This document shows, piece by piece, positions 43,372-53,618 of a DNA stretch of 64,000 nucleotides (positions within the stretch are counted from its first letter, which is position 1; each line of letters starts with the position of its first letter). The position numbers and the translations under genes are program-made. The notes under the pieces are model-generated. The model ran no database searches. It was not told the origin of the DNA and saw nothing but the letters and a program-made list of their open reading frames with translations. The stretch is taken from the NCBI RefSeq assembly GCF_035668035.1, contig NZ_JAYMYJ010000086.1, positions 1 to 64,000 of the forward strand. Direction: 5' to 3'. Source of the stretch: Thiothrix phosphatis. GTDB taxonomy: Bacteria > Pseudomonadota > Gammaproteobacteria > Thiotrichales > Thiotrichaceae.

Positions 43372-43995
43372 CTAAAAGTTATAGTGCAAGCCAACCATCG
43401 CGGTATCCACATCATCTTTCACCGTATGGGCGGTGCCATTCTCAATCAGCTTCGAACCATCGCCGACACTGAAGAAACGGTCCCAACCCAGATGCGCACC
43501 CCAATGTTCACTGAAGTTGTATTCCACGCCAGCGCCCACCACTGGGGACACGCCCGTATCCGACGCATTCCCAACCGTTGTGTTCACCTTGCTCTTCCAC
43601 ACTGCCCCGCCCAGCTTCCCATACAGGTTAACGTTTGAAGTCAATGGCTTGCGCCCGACTGCACTCAAGCTCAAGGCGCGGGATTGCTGGGTGCCTGTTG
43701 CTGCCCCGGTGGAATCCGCCAGACGGGCGGTATAATCCATATCCGTGTAACCAGCTTCCACCGCCAAATTGGGGCTTAATGGATAGCCCGCATACACATT
43801 GACCGCTTTGTCCGTATCACAGACCTCCCGGCACGCCACACCATTGACACCACAAGCAACATTCAGGGAGTTGTCATCCAATGAAGAATTCCAGCCCAAG
43901 CCTGCACCCACATACGGTGCCTTGGCCGATCCCGCCAGGGCGGCACCACTACAAAGCAAAATAGCCAAACTCACCGACGGCAAATATTTATTCAT
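43372..43995 (-). CDS. Outer-membrane beta-barrel protein (OmpA/Msp4-like porin fold)
   Basis: 207 aa with a signal peptide cleaved near ALA-GS (residue 21). The mature chain has alternating beta strands, YVGAGLGWNSS at the start, VEAGYTDMDYTA, VNLYGKLGGAVWKSKV and WGAHLGWDRFF, and ends in Phe (GLHYNF), the recognition signal for the BAM complex. Four cysteines are clustered near residues 48-61 (AC..VAC...C), probably two disulfides in an extracellular loop or turn. Expected eight-stranded barrel with unknown role. Single gene with a clear terminator. Confidence 0.85.
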   Translation of the reverse strand: MNKYLPSVSLAILLCSGAALAGSAKAPYVGAGLGWNSSLDDNSLNVACGVNGVACREVCDTDKAVNVYAGYPLSPNLAVEAGYTDMDYTARLADSTGAATGTQQSRALSLSAVGRKPLTSNVNLYGKLGGAVWKSKVNTTVGNASDTGVSPVVGAGVEYNFSEHWGAHLGWDRFFSVGDGSKLIENGTAHTVKDDVDTAMVGLHYNF

Positions 43996-44084
43996 CCTTT
44001 TATCCTCAATTATGTCTATGCCTAACTAAATTTAGCAGAAATGTATAAAATTGTTATTCATTATTTCTATTCGAAGGTTTTTTA

Positions 44085-44477
44085 TTATCCAGCCCGGTTA
44101 CGCATATGATCCGCAACCTTGGCAAAGGCCGATTTCAACTGGCTTTTCAACAACTCATCGGGCAGCTGTTCATCCAGCGCCATGCCCATGCACAGCAACC
44201 ACTGATCCCGCATTTGCGTATTGACAGGAAATGGCATGTGGCGCAACCGCAGGCGCGGGTGGCCATATTCCGCCTCATAAAGCCCTGACCCGCCTAACCA
44301 ACCGGATAGGAACTTGAACAATTTGTCTCGCGCCCCCTGCAAATCTTGCGCATGAATTTTGCGCAACTCCCAAGTTTCCGGCAACTCGTCCATCAAATCA
44401 TAGAAGCGGTTGACCAAACGCCGCACCCCATTTTCGCCGCCCAGCATATCGTAATGGGTTGTAATCGGTAATTCCAT
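44085..44477 (-). CDS. Group 2 truncated haemoglobin (TrHbO-like)
   Basis: Haem protein of 130 aa. The 2-on-2 globin features are visible: Tyr26 at B10, the Gly motifs around MLGGENGVRR, proximal His80 at F8 in RLRLRHMPF, and Trp93 at G8 in RDQWLLCM, which is invariant in group 2. The group includes oxygen and nitric oxide binding proteins of unclear physiological role. The ATG at 44477 follows TGGAG; an upstream in-frame start at 44510 has no support. Confidence 0.93.
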   Translation of the reverse strand: MELPITTHYDMLGGENGVRRLVNRFYDLMDELPETWELRKIHAQDLQGARDKLFKFLSGWLGGSGLYEAEYGHPRLRLRHMPFPVNTQMRDQWLLCMGMALDEQLPDELLKSQLKSAFAKVADHMRNRAG

Positions 44478-44730
44478 CACAGGCTCCAGCAACACATGTG
44501 AAAGGCGCAAGTCTACGGCGTTTCCAACATGTTGGGCAGGGGATTTCGCAAATGGCGCAAATCAGTGCTCCTCGGCAATGCGCAGTGACGTTCCGGTTTA
44601 GCGCGGGCGAACACGCCAGTGTGCCAGAGAAATCGTGCTGCACCCTGGCATATTGTTGCACGGCATCATTCGCATACTCATCACAGCGGGTGGGCAGGTG
44701 TTGCAGCCAACCCTTACAATGTCGGCGCAA
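44398..44730 (-). other. Uncertain open frame with C-x2-YA-x2-AV-x-Q motif, possibly decayed
   Basis: Frame of 110 codons, beginning with a possible TTG at 44730 inside the end of the upstream gene and running 80 bases into the haemoglobin gene. Its first half contains CDEYANDAVQQY and then FSG and NVTAH, resembling the pattern C-x2-YA-x2-AV-x-Q ... FSG ... N-x3-H of small proteobacterial proteins I have seen; the expected Trp-Cys after the His is missing. It is either a small unknown gene, a degenerate one, or chance. Confidence 0.25.
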
Positions 44731-45193
44731 CCACCCCCTTGTATTGGTAAGTCGCGGTGGTTTTGTCGGATGTGGATTTGTACGGCAGCCCATCATCCTT
44801 GCCGATGTAGAGTTTGGTGGCGACAGCAGGCACGCCTGGTATTTCTGTGGTATAGCCCAGCACATTCATTTCCACGCCATCCAGGGTTTCGGAACCTTCA
44901 TCCTTACAATCCGACACCTTGATTTTGCCGTCTTGCAACATCTTGATGGCGATCTTTTCAGCTTCATCCAGGTTCATGGGGGATTTTTTCCATTTGCCAT
45001 CATCTGCCATGAAAAATTTCCCATCGACTTTGATGGCCTCCAGTTTGATGCCGCCACTTTCGGTTACTGAATGCCAGGCGGGCTGTCCCAGCTTGGCCTC
45101 GCTGGATTTGAGGATGGGTTCACAAGCCGCGTCCAGCGCAAAGGCTGGCGGCAACAGGGCAAGCAAGGCAGTCATAACAAACAGGTGTTTCAT
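44714..45193 (-). CDS. Exported protein of unknown function
   Basis: 159 aa with signal peptide (cleavage near AFA-LD) and a ribosome binding site AAGGAG. The mature chain has two cysteines (ACEPIL near 24 and SDCKDEG near 95) and the segment VLGYTTEIPGVPAVATKLYIGKDDGLPY, which resembles the substrate-binding face of LolA-like folds where glycating or sorting proteins present a beta sheet. I do not recognise a specific family. Immediately upstream lies an OmpA-domain remnant. Confidence 0.7.
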   Translation of the reverse strand: MKHLFVMTALLALLPPAFALDAACEPILKSSEAKLGQPAWHSVTESGGIKLEAIKVDGKFFMADDGKWKKSPMNLDEAEKIAIKMLQDGKIKVSDCKDEGSETLDGVEMNVLGYTTEIPGVPAVATKLYIGKDDGLPYKSTSDKTTATYQYKGVVAPTL

Positions 45194-45212
45194 AGATCAC
45201 TCCTTGGGTCAG

Positions 45213-45308
45213 TCAGGGTTGCCGCATCAGTTCAACCCGGCGGTTGCGGGCGCGGCCTTCGAGGGTGTCAGAGTAAGTTTCCACAGCATATGGGGCACGT
45301 TCACACAA
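45213..45308 (-). pseudogene. Remnant of an OmpA-like C-terminal domain
   Basis: The minus strand encodes 31 residues ending ETYSDTLEGRARNRRVEL plus four residues and a TGA. EGRARNRRVEL is the near-invariant end of OmpA/Pal peptidoglycan-binding domains. An in-frame TGA lies directly upstream (45309-45311) and nothing further upstream resembles the domain, so only the last part of a former gene is left. The exported-protein gene at 45193 starts about 20 bases downstream. Confidence 0.75.
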
Positions 45309-45466
45309 TCAGCGCATACCAATATAATACCAATAATATCAGGCTGCAATGATCAAATTTTAGAAACTTGCCGCCGCTGCTTGATTCCTCTTCCCTAGCA
45401 GTGAAAAACCTGCCCACCGGCCTGCATTCCACCTAAAATCCTGCCAAACAGCAGAGGGAGGAAGGT

Positions 45467-46399
45467 ATGGACGTATTGGTACTGGGCAGTTATATCCACG
45501 CCAACAGCCTAGCGGTCAGGCGTTTGCCGCAGGCGGGGGAATCCATCCAAGCAGACCGCCTGTGGGTGGAACACGGCGGCAAGGGCCTGAACCTGGCAGT
45601 GGGAATGCACCGGCTGGGCCTACAGGTTGGAACCCTGCTCGCAATCGGTGATGATGCCCCCGGACGGGCGTTGCTCCAGTTCCTGCAAACCGAAGGCATG
45701 GATACCAGCCGGATTGTGCTGACAGACGACAACTCCGGTTTCGGTGTTGGCCTAGTATCCCCTGACGGAAGTAACGTGATCGCCATCTACCCCGGTGCGA
45801 ATGCACGGCTGGATGCCGCCCACGTCCGGGCAGGCCCTGCAAAGCTGGGGCAATGCCGAATGGTTTGCGCCCAGTTCGAGATTCCTGATGCGCCCATCCT
45901 GGAAGCCTTCCTGCTTGCCCGGCAATATGGCACCCCCACATTGCTGGCACCCTCACCCTGGCGCACACCCCACCCCGCACTATTACCGCTAACAGATATT
46001 CTGGTTTTGAATGAAACCGAGGCCATGGCGATGTTTGGCATTGAACCTAACCAGAAACCAACCATTGCCGACTGGTTGCGATGCCTGCCCACGCTGGATT
46101 GGCAAGGCAAGCTGCTGGTGATCACGCTAGCGGAGCAAGGCTGCGTGACCCGGCAAGCTGACGGGGAATGCCACCATGTGCCTGCCTGGGCCATTGAGGC
46201 GGCTGACCCTACCGGGGCAGGCGACGCCTTTACCGCCGGGCTGGCCTGCGCCCTGCTGGCTGGCCATGCCCTGACACCCGCACTGCGTTTTGCCAATGCC
46301 TGTGGCGCACAAGTCGCTGCCCGCACAGGAGTTGTGGCGGCGTTGCCCAGATTGAAACAAGTGGAAAGCTTTATGCAGGCAAGCCTACCGGCTGCTTGA
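45467..46399 (+). CDS. PfkB-family carbohydrate kinase (ribokinase-like)
   Basis: Sugar or nucleoside kinase of 310 aa. N-terminal GGKGLNLAVGMHRLG is the PfkB signature 1 region, and DPTGAGDAFTAGLACALL (from Asp247, catalytic Asp in GAGD) is signature 2. The closest general pattern is ribokinase (EHGGKGLNLAV, AAPTGAGDAF), but substrate residues cannot be assigned. AGGGAGGAAGG precedes the ATG. It overlaps the convergent GntR-family gene by 15 bases. No transporter or isomerase lies nearby to reveal the substrate. Confidence 0.9.
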   Translation: MDVLVLGSYIHANSLAVRRLPQAGESIQADRLWVEHGGKGLNLAVGMHRLGLQVGTLLAIGDDAPGRALLQFLQTEGMDTSRIVLTDDNSGFGVGLVSPDGSNVIAIYPGANARLDAAHVRAGPAKLGQCRMVCAQFEIPDAPILEAFLLARQYGTPTLLAPSPWRTPHPALLPLTDILVLNETEAMAMFGIEPNQKPTIADWLRCLPTLDWQGKLLVITLAEQGCVTRQADGECHHVPAWAIEAADPTGAGDAFTAGLACALLAGHALTPALRFANACGAQVAARTGVVAALPRLKQVESFMQASLPAA

Positions 46400-47230
46400 G
46401 GCCACACCACTCCCTGCCGTTGGCCGACCCATGGTCAGGTTAATCCGGTAAGTATAGGCATCCCCCCGGAATGCCCCTTCCACATACTCCACCATTTGTC
46501 CCGTGGTGGCATAGGTCTTGCGTTTAAGCAACAGGCAAGGGCCTGGTTCAGCAAAACCGAACGCCTCCATTTCTTCCTGGGTGCTCATGACTGCTTCAAT
46601 GCTTTGCTCGCCGCTGCTCAAGGTCACGCCGCATTGTTGTTGCAGGAACTGGTAAGCCGAGCCTTCCACATCCCATTCCGCCATTGCCGGGGCGCAGGCA
46701 AGGTCATACCAGGCGACTTCCCGCGTCATGGGCTGGCCGTCCCCTAGGCGCAGGCGCACCAGCTTGAGGAAGCGTGCAGTGGATGGCCTGTTGAACACGG
46801 AAGCAATGGCACCATCCGTCACGATTTCCCGATACAGCAAACGGGTGGATGGCACCATCCCAATTTCCCGCATTTCCTCGGTAAAACCCTTGAGCCTGCC
46901 CAACTCCGGCTTAATGCAGGGAGGCGACTTAACCATAACCCCAGCACGGCCATGGGTGCTGATGTAATCCTGTTCACGCAATTCGTTATAGCAGCGGCGC
47001 ACCGTTGTCCTGCTCAACTTGAGGGCTTCCGCCAAAGCCCGCTCCGATGGCAGGCTGGTGCCTTCACCCAGCTCCCCGGCCTGAATCATTTGGACTATCT
47101 GCCGCTCCAACTGCCGGTAGACCGGCTCCGCCACACCTGCATCCGCCTTCAGGCGGCGGATAAACATGTTGCCGTCGTTGACGGCACGCAGGTCAACAGC
47201 GGTCACGGTAGCATTTGCTTGAGAACTCAT
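46385..47230 (-). CDS. GntR-family (HutC/UTRA) transcriptional regulator
   Basis: 281 aa. The winged helix (about 40-105) has LPSERALAEALKLSRTTVRRCYNEL, typical GntR; the C-terminal part (about 120-270) is a UTRA ligand-binding domain of the HutC subfamily. There is a 30-residue N-terminal extension before the DNA-binding domain. Ligand unknown; the convergent PfkB kinase is the natural candidate for a functional link. It is divergent from typA, and the 146-base gap could hold its operator. Confidence 0.88.
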   Translation of the reverse strand: MSSQANATVTAVDLRAVNDGNMFIRRLKADAGVAEPVYRQLERQIVQMIQAGELGEGTSLPSERALAEALKLSRTTVRRCYNELREQDYISTHGRAGVMVKSPPCIKPELGRLKGFTEEMREIGMVPSTRLLYREIVTDGAIASVFNRPSTARFLKLVRLRLGDGQPMTREVAWYDLACAPAMAEWDVEGSAYQFLQQQCGVTLSSGEQSIEAVMSTQEEMEAFGFAEPGPCLLLKRKTYATTGQMVEYVEGAFRGDAYTYRINLTMGRPTAGSGVASSSR

Positions 47231-47337
47231 CGTATGGCCTTCACTTCAACAACCTGATTATTTTTCTAACGATACCATAAAAAAATCGCCGCCCTGCATG
47301 GCCTGCCTGATATCGCCCCCCAGGATTCGCAAATTCA

Positions 47338-47366
47338 TTAGAAAATTAACATATTCCAAGTATAAT
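47338..47366 (+). promoter_or_regulatory. Candidate promoter of typA
   Basis: A perfect TATAAT at 47361-47366 is preceded after 17 bases by TTAGAA, a weak -35. Start of transcription would be near 47373, only a few bases before the ATG at 47377 and about 28 before the GTG at 47401. Confidence 0.5.
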
Positions 47367-47400
47367 CGCGCCTTTCATGAATTCATTGAGTACCTTAGCT

Positions 47401-49245
<1,845 letters not shown>

Positions 49246-49323
49246 TACACCTAGCCGCCCCTTCCCTTCACTTGAGGGGGCGGCTCCAAAAATCCACAAC
49301 AAACAATTTAAAGGGCTATCGTT

Positions 49324-49485
49324 ATGCGAATCACATTCATCATTTGTGTATTGTTCACCCTGCAAGGCTGTGCAGTGCAGGTCGCCAGCAGCGTGGCGGG
49401 GGCAACAGTCGGCGCTGCGACCGGCGCAGCAGTGGCTGTCGCCAAAACACCGTTCAAAGTCGTGGGGGCAATCGCTGGCGATTAG
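49324..49485 (+). CDS. Very small lipoprotein (53 aa)
   Basis: ATG at 49324 to TAG at 49485 encodes 53 residues with a signal peptide and lipobox TLQGC (Cys16), then a short Ala/Gly/Val-rich chain (SVAGATVGAATGAAVAVAK) and VVGAIAGD. The Gly/Ala-rich part looks like the GxxxG-type glycine-zipper membrane element of small outer-membrane lipoproteins. It lies 78 bases after typA and convergent with the methyltransferase gene, two bases between stops. Too short for standard length cut-offs, but the lipobox supports it. Confidence 0.65.
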   Translation: MRITFIICVLFTLQGCAVQVASSVAGATVGAATGAAVAVAKTPFKVVGAIAGD

Positions 49486-49487
49486 CC

Positions 49488-50096
49488 CTATTCAGCAGGA
49501 AAGAAAGGGCCCTGCGGCTGATCAAAAATCATCAGGTTCTGAATGCCGGGAACATGCCAGTAACGTTTGGTCGACGCACCCGTAAAGCCTGGGAATTGTA
49601 GCCAGGCTTCATCACTGAAATAGTTCAGTTCATGTGAACACGGCGACTTACTGTGCTGCCCCCGCATTTGCCAAAATACCGACCAAGTGTGCGGCTCTAT
49701 CCAGGTGCCATTGGACGGCACGATAATGCAAAAACGCTTCGCCACCCGGCGGATTTCGCTGCTTACCGCGCACAAACGATCCATTGGCTGGATGTGCTCC
49801 AACACGCCGATTGAAACCACCGCGTCAAAATACTGGTCTGGCCACGGCAATGATTTCGCATCCAACTGCTGAAAATTAAAATCACACACTTTGGGCAAAT
49901 TGAGGACATCGACGCCTGTAGCGTCATACTCATCCGCAAACTGCATGAAATCCACGCCGCTGGCGCACCCCACTTCAAGAACTTTCTGCCCAGGTTGCAA
50001 ACCCAGCACCTGGCGGATCATTTCAAACCGACGCCTTCGGAAACGGGTTGACAAATCCGTATTCCTGTACATCGGATACAGTAATTGATATAGCAT
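49488..50096 (-). CDS. Class I SAM-dependent methyltransferase
   Basis: 202 aa, cytoplasmic. The SAM-binding motif I is VLEVGCASGVDF at 39-50, followed by TGVDVL, the post-motif acid in LPKVCDFNF, and the motif 4 region YFDAVVSIGVLEHI (Methyltransf_11 pattern, EHI). Substrate unknown. AAGGA precedes the ATG. Upstream lies a 265-base AT-rich gap with no recognisable gene. Confidence 0.85.
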   Translation of the reverse strand: MLYQLLYPMYRNTDLSTRFRRRRFEMIRQVLGLQPGQKVLEVGCASGVDFMQFADEYDATGVDVLNLPKVCDFNFQQLDAKSLPWPDQYFDAVVSIGVLEHIQPMDRLCAVSSEIRRVAKRFCIIVPSNGTWIEPHTWSVFWQMRGQHSKSPCSHELNYFSDEAWLQFPGFTGASTKRYWHVPGIQNLMIFDQPQGPFFPAE

Positions 50097-50385
50097 GAAA
50101 ATAATCCTTCACCCTCAACGAGAAGTTTTTCAAAAAAGTAAAAATTTATTTATTTCAATAAGATAAAAAACTAGCAAATGCAAACGCCTAGTGAATGCCG
50201 CCCTGACCTCTTATGAGTTTGACACTAATTTAAGCGAAACTATATATTCAAACTATTAGATCGTGCAACTTTTTTATCATCTGTCAACCGCTCGTCACAG
50301 TTCTATAGCCGCTTATCGAGACGACAATTAATAGGCCAAAATCTTTACTAATTTCAAAACAGTGAGTGGAGATAAGGGCGGCAAG

Positions 50386-50871
50386 ATGACTGGAAACACA
50401 ATTAGCCCAACCAGCAAGGCGGCGCGTCACAGCAGGCTTGGCAGCCCCGATCCCGCATGCCTGCCCAGTCCCCAACTGACGGCAATTGCCACCCCAAGTA
50501 TCGGCAGATCAGGGTTTCCCTACCAAAACCCATCCCCCAATGGCAATACGGAAGACAATATCAAATCCCTGATAAACCAGCAGATCAAACAGATACAATC
50601 ACCCACCGCCATATCCGAAACACCCTCCCCACCGCTTCCACCTGACGCTAGCCAAGCAACCGCAAGCAGCGGCGACAACGGCCACACAAAACCAAAACAA
50701 TGCACACCGGATGACCGATTCTCTTCACAGGAACAGTTGCAGGAGCTGATCCAATGGCGTTGGCAGTGGAAATGGGAACTGCGCTGGGAATGGGAAAAAG
50801 ACCAAATGGATTGGAAAAAACGCTGGATATTTGCCGAGTTAAAAGCCATCCGCAAAAAACGTGAACATTAA
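50386..50871 (+). CDS. Unknown protein: Pro/Ser-rich with a Trp-rich charged C-terminus
   Basis: 161 aa, no signal peptide. Residues 1-100 are low-complexity, rich in Pro, Ser, Thr and Asn, and likely disordered. The C-terminal 45 residues have a striking pattern, IQWRWQWKWELRWEWEKDQM followed by DWKKRWIF, with eight tryptophans in alternating spacing with Arg, Lys and Glu. It could be an amphipathic strand or helix that binds membranes, nucleic acid or glycan. I recognise no family. The ATG at 50386 has an AAGGG upstream; a GTG at 50362 is in frame. It overlaps the flotillin stop by four bases, tail to tail. Confidence 0.6.
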   Translation: MTGNTISPTSKAARHSRLGSPDPACLPSPQLTAIATPSIGRSGFPYQNPSPNGNTEDNIKSLINQQIKQIQSPTAISETPSPPLPPDASQATASSGDNGHTKPKQCTPDDRFSSQEQLQELIQWRWQWKWELRWEWEKDQMDWKKRWIFAELKAIRKKREH

Positions 50872-52484
50872 TGGCGGCCTTCGCGGTAATAAGCGTCATC
50901 GTCCTCATCCGCCATCACCGGCTCCTCGCGTTCCCGTGCAGGGTTCGGCGCAGCGCCGCTGCCGCTCTCCGGCTTACGCTCCCCTGAGCGGATGTCATCA
51001 CGCAGTTCCCGGGTCATATCCTGAATGGAGCCGCCTTTTAAACCAACCTCGCCCAACAGGGTTTCAATCAGCGGAACCTGTGCGCGGTAGCGCAAGGCGC
51101 TGTCCACAACCTGATCCGCCAAGCTGCCGCCGCCATTGCCGCCGCTCGCCGCGAAACCGCCACTGCCGTTTCCACCCACCCCATTGCTGCGGCTACCGCC
51201 CAGCGCATTATTGAGCCCATCGATGTGCATGATCTTGATGCCCTCGATGTTTTCGATCGGGCGCACGCTTTCGCGGATAATGTCCGGCAAGCTCTTGACG
51301 ATTTCCAGCTTGACCTGCATCGCGATTTGTTCGGTCGAAAGCTGGTTGGCCGCCTCGTTCAAGATGCGCTTGCCTTCAGCCTCAATCCCGTAGCGGATTT
51401 GGGCCGCCTGCGCCGCCAGCTTTTCCACCTCAGCATTGGCTTTGGCGATAATTTGCTGGCGTTCCGCCTCGGCTTCCGCACTGATCAAGGCGACTAACCG
51501 GGCACGCTCCGCTTCCGCCTGATCACGGGCTGTCCTAACCGCTTCAGAAAACTTTTCGAATTCGGCCTTGACCTTGTTGGTTTCAATCCAGGCTTGCGAC
51601 ACTTCGCGCTCCAACTCCGCCTGACGGATATTGGATTGTTGCTGCGCCTGCTCGATCATCAAATCCTTCTGGATATTGATCTCTTCAATCCGGCGCTGGG
51701 TTTCGGCATCGTTTTCCTCTTTCTGGCGCTTGCGTTCGTTTTGGTTCATCTTTTCCTTGAGGTCCATCTCTTCCTTCTTGATGGTGGCTTCAAGGTTTTT
51801 CTGCTTGACCGCGACGGCGGTTTCCTGGGCAATGTTGTTGCGGCGCTTTTCATTATCGGAAACAATTTGCTCCAGAATAGTCAGGCCGCGTGAGTCGAAC
51901 GAGTTATTGGGGTCAAAATAACCCCTGTCAGTCTGGTCGAGACGGGTGAGGGAAACCGAAACAAGCTCCAGCCCGTTTTTGTGGAATTCGGCGTTCACCG
52001 CCTCTTCAACGTTGTGTTCGAAATCGGCGCGCTTCTGGTGCAATTCATCCAGCTCCATGCCGGAAGCCACCGAACGCAACGCAGCGACGCAGGGAGCCTC
52101 GAACAACTCCTTGATCTGCTCAGGGTTCAGGGTGCGCCGCCCCAGCGCGCGCGCCGCCGTGCTGATGGCACTTTCATCCGGTGCCACCCGCAGGAAAAAT
52201 TCCGCCGTCACATCCACCCTCAGTGGGTCTTTTGTCACCAGGGCGAGTTCCTGGGCGCGGGCAATTTCAATCTTCATGGTCTGCATATTGATGGGGAGCA
52301 TTTCATGCAGGACAGGCAGCACAAAAGCGCCCCCGCCCATGATGACCTTTTCCCCGCCAAACCCTGTGCGCACATACGAGGTGTCTTTTTGCGCCCGCTT
52401 GTAGAAGGCGGAAAACAACACGCCGCCCAGCACCAGCAGCACCAAAATACCAACTGACAGAGAAATATAAAGGTTCAAAGGCAT
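50868..52484 (-). CDS. Flotillin-like SPFH-domain protein (YqiK type)
   Basis: Membrane-anchored protein of 538 aa. One N-terminal transmembrane helix (about 6-28), an SPFH domain (about 40-210) with MPINMQTMKIEIARAQELALVT-type start, a long Ala/Glu/Gln-rich coiled coil (about 225-400) and a Gly/Ser-rich linker near 440-470 (GGSRSNGVGGNGSGGF). Flotillins organise membrane microdomains and oligomerise through the coiled coil. The start at ATG 52484 has GGGGTGAG upstream. The open frame extends to 53330, but that part is the antisense of lipA and was rejected. Divergent from lipA. Confidence 0.9.
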   Translation of the reverse strand: MPLNLYISLSVGILVLLVLGGVLFSAFYKRAQKDTSYVRTGFGGEKVIMGGGAFVLPVLHEMLPINMQTMKIEIARAQELALVTKDPLRVDVTAEFFLRVAPDESAISTAARALGRRTLNPEQIKELFEAPCVAALRSVASGMELDELHQKRADFEHNVEEAVNAEFHKNGLELVSVSLTRLDQTDRGYFDPNNSFDSRGLTILEQIVSDNEKRRNNIAQETAVAVKQKNLEATIKKEEMDLKEKMNQNERKRQKEENDAETQRRIEEINIQKDLMIEQAQQQSNIRQAELEREVSQAWIETNKVKAEFEKFSEAVRTARDQAEAERARLVALISAEAEAERQQIIAKANAEVEKLAAQAAQIRYGIEAEGKRILNEAANQLSTEQIAMQVKLEIVKSLPDIIRESVRPIENIEGIKIMHIDGLNNALGGSRSNGVGGNGSGGFAASGGNGGGSLADQVVDSALRYRAQVPLIETLLGEVGLKGGSIQDMTRELRDDIRSGERKPESGSGAAPNPAREREEPVMADEDDDAYYREGRH

Positions 52485-52624
52485 GCGCTCACCCCATCCA
52501 ACAACTTGCGTCAGCATGAGTATACGCAGAATTCCGCCATCACGCCTGAAAGCCTCCCATAGCACGTGAAAACAGGACATCCCTACCGAAACAAACAGTT
52601 TATACGTGCAAAGAAAATCCGGCA

Positions 52625-52630
52625 TATAAT
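52625..52630 (+). promoter_or_regulatory. Possible -10 box of lipA
   Basis: A perfect TATAAT, 38 bases before the lipA ATG. No convincing -35 is visible, so the call is weak. Confidence 0.35.
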
Positions 52631-52667
52631 GTGCCGACCATCCACCAAACGAGACCCACAAACCATC

Positions 52668-53618
52668 ATGGAACGCAAAGAACCCGGCCATAAAGAGCGC
52701 GGCGCGGATAAGGTTGCCCGCATCCCCATCAAGGTTGAACCCACCACCGAATTCCGCCGCAAACCGGCCTGGATCAAGGCCAAAGCGCCCACCACCCCAG
52801 AGGTCAAGCGCCTGAAAGCGGTTTTGCGCGAACAAAAGCTGCATACGGTCTGCGAGGAGGCCGCCTGCCCCAATCTCGGCGAATGCTTCACCCACGGCAC
52901 CGCCACCTTCATGATCATGGGCGACATCTGCACCCGCCGCTGCCCGTTCTGTGACGTTTCCCATGGCAAGCCGCTGCCGCTGGACGCCAATGAGCCGCTC
53001 AATATGGCGGAAACCATCCGGGCAATGGGGCTGCGTTACGTGGTGATCACTTCGGTTGACCGCGACGACCTGCGCGATGGCGGCGCGGAGCATTTTGTCC
53101 AATGCATCCAGCAAGCCCGTGCGCTCAACCCCGGCCTCAAGATCGAAATCCTGACCCCCGACTTCCGGGGACGCATGGAAATCGCGCTGCAAATCCTCGA
53201 AACCGCCCCGCCGGACGTTTTCAACCACAACCTGGAAACCGTGCCTCGCCTGTACAAACAGTCCCGCCCCGGCGCGGATTACCAGTATTCGCTCAACCTC
53301 ATCCGGGAGTTCAAGAAATTGTTCCCGCACATCCCCAGCAAATCAGGCCTGATGCTGGGGCTGGGCGAAACCAAGGAGGAAGTGGTCGCCACCCTGCAGG
53401 ATTTGCGCAACCATGACTGCGACATGCTGACGCTGGGGCAATACCTGCAACCCAGCCGCCACCATTTGCCGGTTGACCGTTTTGTGACCCCAGCGGAATT
53501 TGCGGAACTGGCGGAAATTGGTAAAGCGATGGGCTTCACCCAGGTCGCCAGCGGGCCGATGGTGCGTTCCTCCTACCATGCCGACCAGCAGGCGGCAGGC
53601 GTATTGCACAGCGAATGA
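52668..53618 (+). CDS. lipA: Lipoyl synthase
   Basis: Radical SAM enzyme, 316 aa, that inserts two sulfurs into octanoyl groups on lipoyl domains. The radical SAM cluster is Cys88, Cys92 and Cys95 in CTRRCPFC, and the auxiliary cluster uses Cys62, Cys67 and Cys73 in CEEAACPNLGEC. The RSSYHADQ segment near 299 supplies the conserved serine ligand of the auxiliary cluster. The ATG at 52668 gives a normal length. lipB, its usual neighbour, is not here; a DUF218 gene overlaps its end by four bases. Confidence 0.97.
   Translation: MERKEPGHKERGADKVARIPIKVEPTTEFRRKPAWIKAKAPTTPEVKRLKAVLREQKLHTVCEEAACPNLGECFTHGTATFMIMGDICTRRCPFCDVSHGKPLPLDANEPLNMAETIRAMGLRYVVITSVDRDDLRDGGAEHFVQCIQQARALNPGLKIEILTPDFRGRMEIALQILETAPPDVFNHNLETVPRLYKQSRPGADYQYSLNLIREFKKLFPHIPSKSGLMLGLGETKEEVVATLQDLRNHDCDMLTLGQYLQPSRHHLPVDRFVTPAEFAELAEIGKAMGFTQVASGPMVRSSYHADQQAAGVLHSE

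Noticed and set aside
50097..50361. Gene in the AT-rich gap upstream of the methyltransferase
   Set aside because: Frames are short and broken; nothing coding or structural was recognised.
52485..53330. N-terminal extension of about 282 codons on the flotillin frame (minus strand)
   Set aside because: It is the antisense of lipA, shows no similarity to any family, and the flotillin begins with a proper start and ribosome binding site at 52484.
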